Below are positions 1 to 4,226 of a DNA stretch of 7,607 nucleotides, in pieces. A program made the translations under genes and the position numbers. The stretch is from NCBI GenBank assembly GCA_031258505.1, contig JAIRMT010000010.1, positions 1 to 7,607 on the forward strand, written 5' to 3'. This stretch comes from Treponema sp. GTDB taxonomy: Bacteria; Spirochaetota; Spirochaetia; Treponematales; Breznakiellaceae. Each line of letters begins with the position of its first letter. The stretch's first letter is position 1. The notes beneath the pieces are model-generated. The model was not told the origin of the DNA and did no database searches. It saw only the letters and a program-made list of their open reading frames with translations.

Positions 1-106
1 GGAAGTAAGCACCCAGTTTACGACGAGTAGCGGCAAGCTGCTGAAGACTCCCCGCACTACGGTCTTTGACCGTCTGCTGACTGTTGCTGCCCAGACCACC
101 CCATAG
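1..106 (+). CDS. 3' end of an unidentified gene (partial)
   Basis: The frame whose codons begin at base 2 is open from the window edge for 34 codons and ends at TAG 104-106. The visible tail reads EVSTQFTTSSGKLLKTPR and then TTVFDRLLTVAAQTTP. I do not recognise the family. The other two forward frames contain stops early, and the amino-acid composition is plausible for a protein end. The segment TPxxxxFDRLLT recurs in the frame that follows each of the two micro-ORFs downstream (about 2517-2552 and 3097-3132), so this gene may be related to those fragments. The stop codon lies inside the first unit of the 23-bp repeat array, so the array could have altered the original C-terminus. Coding status is likely but not certain with so little visible. 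Confidence 0.5.
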   Translation, partial: EVSTQFTTSSGKLLKTPRTTVFDRLLTVAAQTTP

Positions 107-239
107 AGCGACTATTCCGTCTAGGATAGAGTGTCTATTCAGAGCGGGATAGAGCGACTATTCCGTCTAGGATAGAGTGTCTATTCAGAGCGGGATAGAG
201 CGACTATTCAGAGCGGGATAGAGCGACTATTCGGAGCGA
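102..239. repeat. 23-bp tandem repeat array, six units of two alternating types
   Basis: Six contiguous 23-bp units start at 102, 125, 148, 171, 194 and 217. Units 1 and 3 are type A (GATAGAGCGACTATTC then CGTCTAG). Units 2 and 4 are type B (GATAGAGTGTCTATTC then AGAGCGG). Units 5 and 6 have an A-type left half and a B-type right half. The first four units therefore form two copies of a 46-bp dimer. Each unit contains a dyad, ATAG-N5-CTAT, which in type B is ATAGA-GTG-TCTAT. A 23-bp period is not a multiple of three and TAG recurs in each unit, so the array is not coding beyond the stop of the upstream gene. Its function is unknown. It lies between that gene and the first protease gene. Confidence 0.9.
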
Positions 240-279
240 GTGGAGACCTTCCATCCGGGCGGTTAAGATAGGAGTATAT

Positions 280-693
280 ATGGGAACTTTTACTGAAAAG
301 ATTGAGCTGGCCAATGCCCGTGATAGAGGCAATGCCAGAGACGGCATTATCCCAGAGACGAAAATCCGCCGGATAAGGGCAGAGGCCATGCCCGATACTG
401 GCGCGTGGACATTGATTATCAATGAGGATGTCCGGCAGCAACTGGGGCTTGCCGTCCTTGAAACCGTACAATCCAGCCTTGCAGACGGTTCCGAGGCTTA
501 CTACGGCTTGACCGAACCAGTGGAAATCCGCTGGAAAGACCGCCGTATCAGCCTGCAGGCGGTCGTTTTGCCGGAGGCGAAGGACATTCTTCTGGGCGCC
601 CTGCCTCTGGAGGGTATGGATTTGATGGTTGACCCGGTACATCAGCGTCTCACCGGAGTTCACGGCGACCAGCGGATTCACCTGGTCAAATAG
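280..693 (+). CDS. Clan AA (retropepsin-like) aspartic protease, copy 1
   Basis: The gene encodes a 137-residue protein with the single-domain retropepsin layout. A catalytic motif D39-T-G-A lies in PDTGAWTLIINEDV, and a second hydrophobic-hydrophobic-Gly motif, ILLGALPLEGMDL, lies near residues 103-115. Such small proteins act as homodimers, each chain giving one catalytic Asp. This one resembles the bacterial and archaeal AF_0612-like clan AA group. There is no signal peptide, so it is probably cytoplasmic. The substrate is unknown. The start ATG 280 is supported by AGGAG at 270-274 with five bases of spacing. It has the same length and motif positions as copies 2 and 3 but is clearly diverged from them, and it has a different leader. 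The retropepsin fold is well supported, but proteolysis itself is inferred. Confidence 0.88.
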   Translation: MGTFTEKIELANARDRGNARDGIIPETKIRRIRAEAMPDTGAWTLIINEDVRQQLGLAVLETVQSSLADGSEAYYGLTEPVEIRWKDRRISLQAVVLPEAKDILLGALPLEGMDLMVDPVHQRLTGVHGDQRIHLVK

Positions 694-704
694 GGTTAAG
701 GTGT

Positions 705-736
705 CCTGCGCCCATCCCCGCGGATACCAGCGCAGG
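705..736. other. Imperfect hairpin between protease 1 and the repeat protein
   Basis: CCTGCGC (705-711) and GCGCAGG (730-736) are perfect 7-bp arms. Inside the loop, ATCC (714-717) can pair with GGAT (722-725). The hairpin starts 11 bases after the protease stop and has no T-run, so it is not a standard intrinsic terminator. It could weaken read-through or protect the 3' end of the upstream message. Confidence 0.4.
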
Positions 737-796
737 CGGGAGCTGTCGGCGCAAGAAGTAAAGCTGGTGTGGGCTGTAACACACAAGGAGTTTGAT

Positions 797-1891
797 ATGA
801 AGAAGACATGGCTATTTCTGGCGTGCGTTTCGTGTTCAGCACTCGCGCTATTTGCGCAGAACGCGGCGCAGAACGCGAGTGATTTCCAGACAGCGCTTGC
901 CAATGGGCAAGTTACCATTACTGGCTATAGCGGAAGTGCGACAGATGTCCGCATCCCAGCCCGGATAAACGGCGCGTCGGTTACCTCCATCGGGGAATGG
1001 GCGTTTGCTTGGACGGAATTAACGAGCGTAACGATACCGAACAGCGTTACCTCCATCGGGGAAGAGGCGTTTGCTTGGACGGAATTAACGAGCGTAACGA
1101 TACCGAACAGTGTTACCTCCATCGGGGAGAGGGCGTTTGCTGGGACGGGATTAACGAGCGTAACGATACCGAACAGCGTTACCTCCATCGGCGAGGGGGC
1201 GTTTTCTGCATGTTCAAATCTTACTGCAATAACGGTTGATGCCCGCAATGCCAACTTTAGCAGTGTAGACGGCGTATTATTTTCCAAAGACATGAAGACG
1301 CTTGCCGCATACCCTGGTGGAAAATCGCCTCATTATACGATACCGAACAGCGTTACCTCCATCGGGGATTGGGCGTTTTCTTGGACGGGATTAACAAGCG
1401 TAACGATACCGAACAGCGTTACCTCCATCGGGGATTATGCGTTTGCTGGGACGTCCTTAACGAGCGTAACGATACCGAACAGCGTTACCTCCATCGGGGA
1501 AGGGGCGTTTGCTCAGACGTCCTTAACGAGCGTAACGATTCCGAACAGCGTTACCTCCATCGGCGAGGGGGCGTTTGATGACGATGTGGAGATAATCAGA
1601 GCGGATAGCGGGTCAAAGCAAAGGCTGTCTGTGTCTCCTGTAATCACGGTGGTGAATGATACTGGATATACTTTCTACTATTTATATATCAGCCCTTCTG
1701 ACAGCGATGCTTGGGGAAAGGATGTATTGGGAGACCATGTTTTATATGACGGGCAGTCATTCAGGTATGCGCTCCCTTACGCTGGGACATGGGATATAAT
1801 GGCGGAAGATAGCGATGAGGATACCTATACACGCCGGCTCTCAATCAGGGCTGATACAACACTGACGCTGACCCTAGAGGATTTGGATTAA
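797..1891 (+). CDS. Secreted BspA-like leucine-rich-repeat protein
   Basis: The gene encodes 364 residues from ATG 797, which has AAGGAG at 785-790 and six bases of spacing. The reading frame is open further upstream, but this start gives a signal peptide: MKKTW, a hydrophobic stretch, and a likely cleavage near ALFA-QNA at about residue 20. The mature protein carries eight LRR_5/BspA-type motifs of the form LTSVTIPNSVTSIGExAF. They form two blocks of four, split by a divergent stretch (SACSNLTAITVDARN to KSPHYTIPNS). A C-terminal domain of about 80 residues (VVNDTGYTFYYLYISPSD to LTLTLEDLD) follows, a type I associate with treponemes. Related proteins are surface or secreted adhesins, so a role in attachment is inferred. 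I see no clear lipobox, and cysteines 10 and 13 lie too early for a convincing lipoprotein signal. The gene shares its immediate leader (748-776) with the remnant at 3168-3453. Confidence 0.85.
   Translation: MKKTWLFLACVSCSALALFAQNAAQNASDFQTALANGQVTITGYSGSATDVRIPARINGASVTSIGEWAFAWTELTSVTIPNSVTSIGEEAFAWTELTSVTIPNSVTSIGERAFAGTGLTSVTIPNSVTSIGEGAFSACSNLTAITVDARNANFSSVDGVLFSKDMKTLAAYPGGKSPHYTIPNSVTSIGDWAFSWTGLTSVTIPNSVTSIGDYAFAGTSLTSVTIPNSVTSIGEGAFAQTSLTSVTIPNSVTSIGEGAFDDDVEIIRADSGSKQRLSVSPVITVVNDTGYTFYYLYISPSDSDAWGKDVLGDHVLYDGQSFRYALPYAGTWDIMAEDSDEDTYTRRLSIRADTTLTLTLEDLD
981..1577 (+). repeat. 66-bp repeats encoding the leucine-rich motifs
   Basis: The conserved string TTACCTCCATCGG begins at 981, 1047, 1113 and 1179, then again at 1353, 1419, 1485 and 1551. 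Within each block the period is exactly 66 bp, or 22 residues. Units are almost identical in DNA as well as protein, differing mainly at the one or two residues before AF and in the xxT(E/G/S)L stretch. This points to recent amplification or homogenisation. Because 66 is a multiple of three, gain or loss of units keeps the frame. Confidence 0.92.
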
Positions 1892-1941
1892 GCGCGGCGT
1901 CGGCGGCGCGGGCAATAAAGGCGCGGGCGCTTTTCCCCCGG

Positions 1942-1980
1942 CGACGCGGCGCCTTCGACCCGCCTGTTGACGGCGCGTCG
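1942..1980. repeat. GC-rich dispersed inverted-repeat element, copy 1
   Basis: Arms CGACGC (1942-1947) and GCGTCG (1975-1980) flank a core CGCCTGTTGACGGCGCG. The same core returns at 2541 and 3121, each exactly 580 bp apart. This copy has one extra C in the run before the core compared with the other two. The preceding stretch, 1892-1941, is very GC-rich, contains GGCGCGGGC twice and a TTTT, and holds no gene I can support. Confidence 0.7.
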
Positions 1981-1997
1981 AGAACGGGAAGTATCTT
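1967..1997 (+). promoter_or_regulatory. Candidate promoter of protease cassette 1
   Basis: TTGACG (1967-1972, five of six to the -35 consensus) is followed after 19 bp by TATCTT (1992-1997, four of six to the -10). The same arrangement recurs in cassette 2 at 2547-2577. The spacer is longer than the optimal 17 bp, so activity is uncertain. Confidence 0.35.
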
Positions 1998-2003
1998 AAA
2001 TAT

Positions 2004-2018
2004 GCCGCTCAAAGCGGC
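2004..2018 (+). promoter_or_regulatory. Short leader hairpin upstream of protease 2
   Basis: GCCGCT (2004-2009), loop CAA, and AGCGGC (2013-2018) form a perfect 6-bp stem just before the AGAGGA ribosome site (2023-2028). In cassette 2 the matching 3' arm reads AGCGAC, which breaks one pair. It could influence initiation, but the stem is short. Confidence 0.35.
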
Positions 2019-2035
2019 GAAGAGAGGAATTAAAT

Positions 2036-2449
2036 ATGGGAGAAGTAAGAACGGAAGTTACCCTGGTGAATCTTAGGGATGCGGGTAAGGCGGCGGATGG
2101 GATTATCCCGGAGTCTGCAGTCCGGCGGCTCATGGTCAATGCGGTGGTGGACACCGGCGCGTGGACTCTGATTATCAATGAAGCGACTCGTGAAAAGCTG
2201 GGTCTGCGGGTGGAGGAAACCAGTGAGACTACCGTTGCCGGCGGCGGAACGGTCTCCAGCCAGATAACGGAGACGGTAATGGTTCGCTGGAAAAACCGGA
2301 GGGCTCCCTGCGAAGCGGTAGTCCTTCCCGGCGAGACGGATGTGCTTCTGGGCGCGCTGCCCCTTGAAATAATGGATTTGGTGGTTCACCCCAAAACACA
2401 GGAAGTTGTTGGCGCTCACGGCGATACAATACGCAGCGTGGTCAAGTAA
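2036..2449 (+). CDS. Clan AA (retropepsin-like) aspartic protease, copy 2
   Basis: The gene encodes a 137-residue single-domain aspartic protease. D39-T-G-A lies in VVDTGAWTLIINEATREKLG, and the second motif VLLGALPLEIMDL is at residues 103-115. ATG 2036 is preceded by AGAGGA at 2023-2028 with seven bases of spacing. Residues 1-58 match copy 3 except for A16V, and the last 11 residues (AHGDTIRSVVK) are identical. Residues 59-125, covering the likely flap and the second half of the fold, differ substantially. No signal peptide or membrane segment is visible, so it is probably a cytoplasmic homodimer of unknown substrate. The stop TAA overlaps a strong Shine-Dalgarno for the micro-ORF at 2460, which suggests the two were once co-translated. 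Confidence 0.9.
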   Translation: MGEVRTEVTLVNLRDAGKAADGIIPESAVRRLMVNAVVDTGAWTLIINEATREKLGLRVEETSETTVAGGGTVSSQITETVMVRWKNRRAPCEAVVLPGETDVLLGALPLEIMDLVVHPKTQEVVGAHGDTIRSVVK

Positions 2450-2521
2450 GGAGGTGGTGATGGGTGTCCAGCGCTGGGAGTATCTGGTATACGGCGCGGC
2501 GGCGACTGGCTCCTGAACCCC

Positions 2522-2560
2522 CGACGCCGCCGCCTTCGACCGCCTGTTGACGATGCGTCG
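2522..2560. repeat. GC-rich dispersed inverted-repeat element, copy 2
   Basis: Arms CGACGC (2522-2527) and GCGTCG (2555-2560) flank the CGCCTGTTGACG core. This copy overlaps the in-frame extension after the first micro-ORF, so the element appears to be old coding sequence (TTCGACCGCCTGTTGACG encodes FDRLLT) and not a separate mobile unit. Confidence 0.65.
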
Positions 2561-2577
2561 AGAACGGGAAGTATCTT
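2547..2577 (+). promoter_or_regulatory. Candidate promoter of protease cassette 2
   Basis: TTGACG (2547-2552), a 19-bp spacer and TATCTT (2572-2577) reproduce the arrangement seen in cassette 1 at the 580-bp offset. Support is by sequence match only. Confidence 0.35.
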
Positions 2578-2615
2578 AAACATGCCGCTCAAAGCGACGA
2601 AGAGAGGAATTAAAT

Positions 2616-3029
2616 ATGGGAGAAGTAAGAACGGAAGTTACCCTGGTGAATCTTAGGGATGTGGGTAAGGCGGCGGATGGGATTATCCCGGAGTCTGCAG
2701 TCCGGCGGCTCATGGTCAATGCGGTGGTGGACACCGGCGCGTGGACTCTGATTATCAACGAAGCGACTCGCGAAAAGCTGGGTCTGCGGGTGAAAAGAAC
2801 TACGACGACCAGCGTTGCCGGAGGGGGAACGGTCGCCAGCGGGGTAACGGAACCGGTGATGGTCTGCTGGAAAGACCGGGAAACCCCCTGCCAGGCGGTG
2901 GTCCTCCCCAATGAGAACGAAGTTTTACTGGGAGCGCTGCCCCTTGAGGGGATGGATCTGACGGTGAATCCTCTGCGAAACGAGGTTACCGGCGCTCACG
3001 GCGATACAATACGCAGCGTGGTCAAGTAA
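2616..3029 (+). CDS. Clan AA (retropepsin-like) aspartic protease, copy 3
   Basis: The gene encodes a 137-residue protein with D39-T-G-A and VLLGALPLEGMDL at the same positions as copy 2, from ATG 2616 with the same AGAGGA leader. It is the second member of the 580-bp tandem pair. After residue 58 it reads VKRTTTTSVAGGGTVASG and differs from copy 2 at many positions up to residue 125 (for example RWKNRRAP against CWKDRETP), then returns to identity at AHGDTIRSVVK. The catalytic motif and flap region look intact, so I expect a functional fold with possibly different specificity. Hetero-dimers with copies 1 or 2 are conceivable. The substrate is unknown. Confidence 0.9.
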   Translation: MGEVRTEVTLVNLRDVGKAADGIIPESAVRRLMVNAVVDTGAWTLIINEATREKLGLRVKRTTTTSVAGGGTVASGVTEPVMVCWKDRETPCQAVVLPNENEVLLGALPLEGMDLTVNPLRNEVTGAHGDTIRSVVK

Positions 3030-3039
3030 GGAGGTGGTG

Positions 3040-3153
3040 ATGGGTGTCCAGCATCGGGAGTATCCGGTATACGGCGCGGCGGCGACTGGCTCCTGAACCC
3101 CCGACGACGCCGCCTTCGACCGCCTGTTGACGGCGCGTCATCACTACTGTTGA
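3040..3153 (+). pseudogene. Second copy of the micro-ORF and its TGA-interrupted extension
   Basis: AAGGAGG at 3028-3034 precedes ATG 3040. The ORF reads MGVQHREYPVYGAAATGS and stops at TGA 3094-3096, then continues in frame as TPDDAAFDRLLTARHHYC to TGA 3151-3153. Compared with copy 1 it has HR for RW and P for L, which removes the tryptophan and a core hydrophobic residue expected in a DUF4177-like strand. That supports decay and not selection for the peptide, although the ribosome site and both reading-frame ends are preserved. Confidence 0.42.
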
Positions 3154-3164
3154 CGGCGTGTCGA
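3105..3164. repeat. GC-rich dispersed element, copy 3, with internal duplication
   Basis: CGACGC (3105-3110) and the core CGCCTGTTGACGGCGCGTC (3121-3139) match the earlier copies. After ATCACTA, a second CTGTTGACGGCG (3148-3159) followed by TGTCGAG appears, so the right end is duplicated. It marks where the protease cassette gives way to the leader of the decayed repeat-protein gene. Confidence 0.65.
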
Positions 3165-3167
3165 GGC

Positions 3168-3453
3168 GGCGCAAGAAGTAAAGCTGGTGTGGGCTATAAA
3201 CACTAGTTGCGGTGGTGAATGGTACTGGATATACATTCTACTATTTATATATCAGTCCTTCTGACAGTGATGCTTGGAGAAAGGATGTATTGGGAGGCCA
3301 GGTTTTATATGGCGGGCAGTCGTTCAGGTATGCGCTTCCTTACACTGGGACATGGGATATAATGGCGGAAGATAGCGATGAGATACCTATACACGCCGGC
3401 TCTCGATTAGGGCTGATACAGCACTGACGCTGACCCTGGAGGATTTGGATTAA
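3168..3453 (+). pseudogene. Deletion remnant of a leucine-rich-repeat protein gene
   Basis: Bases 3168-3195 match the leader of the intact gene (748-775, GGCGCAAGAAGTAAAGCTGG and on). From 3211 the sequence jumps to that gene's C-terminal domain, matching 1648-1891. The signal peptide and all leucine-rich repeats are absent. The domain reads VVNGTGYTFYYLYISPSD in frame until a one-base deletion (GATGAGATACC here, GATGAGGATACC at 1813-1824) shifts it. The homologous stop survives at 3451-3453 in the old frame. An upstream in-frame TAA at 3197-3199 and the lack of a ribosome site make translation unlikely. Homology to the intact gene continues about 17 bases past the stop and then ends near 3470. 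Confidence 0.85.
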
Positions 3454-3491
3454 GCGTGGCGTCGGCGGCGTGCGCCTTTGCCGTCTGCCCC

Positions 3492-3520
3492 TTGTCTTGC
3501 ATTTCGCTTGTTTCTATTAT
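3492..3520 (+). promoter_or_regulatory. Candidate promoter of the ABC transporter operon
   Basis: TTGTCT (3492-3497) and TATTAT (3515-3520) are separated by 17 bp. Transcription would begin about seven bases after the -10 box, almost exactly at ATG 3527. No Shine-Dalgarno is visible before that ATG, so a leaderless message fits both observations. Confidence 0.45.
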
Positions 3521-3526
3521 CAAACT

Positions 3527-4225
3527 ATGGCGTTTATTGAATTCAAAAACGTGTACAAATACTATGCTCAGGGTGAAAACAGCATTGCTGCTGTAGACAA
3601 CATGAGCTTTGTCATTGAAAAGGGGGAACTCTGCGTGATTCTGGGACCGAGCGGCGCGGGTAAAACCACGCTGCTGAATATGCTTGGCGGCATAGACACT
3701 TGCGACAAAGGCGTCATCATGCTGGACAACAGCCGCATCAGCAGTATGACCGAATGGCAGCTTACCAAGTACCGGCGCTATGATGTGGGCTTTGTATTCC
3801 AGTTTGATAATCTTATCCAGAATCTCACTGCCCTTGAAAATGTGGAACTCGCGTCGGAAATCTGCCGTGAACCGCTTAACTCGGCAAAAGTTCTGCTGGA
3901 ACTGGGGCTGGCCGAGCGTCTCAACACGTTTCCAGTTCAGCTTTCCCGCGGGGAACAGCAGAGTGTGGCCATTGCCCGCGCTTTGGTTAAAAACCCCAAG
4001 CTGCTGCTCTGTGATGAGCCAACAGGCGCGCTTGATTACGAAACCAGCAAGCATATCCTGCGCCTTTTGCAAGAAACCTGCCGCACAAGCGGCAAAACCA
4101 TCATCGTGACCACCAACAATCAGGCTATATCCTCTATTGCTAATCGTGTCATTCATGTCAAGAACGGACAGGCGCTTACTGTAGAACAAAACAGCCCTCT
4201 GCCTGTGGAACAGATTGAGTGGTGA
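3527..4225 (+). CDS. ABC transporter ATP-binding protein (MacB/LolD type)
   Basis: The gene encodes a 232-residue cytoplasmic ATPase that should power the permease immediately downstream. Walker A is GPSGAGKTT (residues 40-48), the Q-loop is FQFDN with Q92, Walker B is LLLCDEP with catalytic E164, and the D-loop is GALD (167-170). Length and motifs fit the MacB/LolD/FtsE group that pairs with FtsX-like permeases. Two signature regions are off consensus. LSGGEQQRVAIARAL is here LSRGEQQSVAIARAL (R141, S146), and the switch histidine of VTHN is N197 in VTTNN. Each change is one base away from the usual codon. I chose ATG 3527 because the N-terminus MAFIEFKNVYKYY then matches the family. An in-frame GTG at 3470 would add 19 residues that arise from repeat-derived sequence. 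No ribosome site is evident. Confidence 0.9.
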   Translation: MAFIEFKNVYKYYAQGENSIAAVDNMSFVIEKGELCVILGPSGAGKTTLLNMLGGIDTCDKGVIMLDNSRISSMTEWQLTKYRRYDVGFVFQFDNLIQNLTALENVELASEICREPLNSAKVLLELGLAERLNTFPVQLSRGEQQSVAIARALVKNPKLLLCDEPTGALDYETSKHILRLLQETCRTSGKTIIVTTNNQAISSIANRVIHVKNGQALTVEQNSPLPVEQIEW

Positions 4226-4226
4226 A

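Larger units (their letters stand above)
2460..2579 (+). pseudogene. 18-codon micro-ORF with in-frame extension past TGA; DUF4177-like remnant
   Basis: A near-perfect Shine-Dalgarno, AAGGAGG at 2448-2454, sits five bases before ATG 2460. The ORF reads MGVQRWEYLVYGAAATGS and stops at TGA 2514-2516. The same frame then continues as TPDAAAFDRLLTMRREREVS to TAA 2577-2579. The start resembles the N-terminus of DUF4177-type proteins (a WEY motif followed by hydrophobics), and FDRLL could be the start of their first helix. The conserved Gly-Trp-Glu-Leu stretch that family would need is missing. I read it as a truncated, TGA-interrupted remnant. A short translated peptide remains possible, because the ribosome site is stronger than that of the protease gene. 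Confidence 0.45.
1942..3137 (+). repeat. Tandem duplication with an exact 580-bp period
   Basis: The protease starts (2036, 2616), stops (2447, 3027), micro-ORF starts (2460, 3040) and the core CGCCTGTTGACG (1961, 2541, 3121) are all offset by 580 bp. Unit 1 is about 1942-2521 and unit 2 about 2522-3101, with a third partial copy of the element at 3105-3137. Leaders, the first 176 bases of the protease gene, its last 39 bases and the downstream segment are nearly identical. The middle of the protease gene is not. Confidence 0.93.

Noticed and set aside
102..239. CRISPR array
   Set aside because: The 23-bp units are contiguous with no unique spacers between them, and no cas genes are nearby.
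208..918. A 236-codon open frame on the minus strand across protease 1 and the start of the repeat protein
   Set aside because: It runs antisense to two well-supported genes with recognisable domains and ribosome sites, and its translation shows no family features.
997..1578. Extra open frames on both strands within the repeat-protein gene
   Set aside because: The 66-bp period keeps alternative frames open; their repeated peptides only mirror the leucine-rich motif in another frame.
2514..2516. Selenocysteine at the in-frame TGA of the micro-ORF
   Set aside because: No redox motif surrounds the TGA and I could not see a convincing bacterial SECIS hairpin in the following bases; gene decay is simpler.
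1942..3164. Insertion sequence or MITE explaining the dispersed elements
   Set aside because: No transposase, target-site duplication or consistent terminal inverted repeats were visible; copies follow the 580-bp tandem period and overlap former coding sequence.
3212..3427. A genuine 71-residue gene starting at GTG 3212
   Set aside because: It begins mid-domain without a ribosome site, and its C-terminus is scrambled by a one-base deletion relative to the intact copy.
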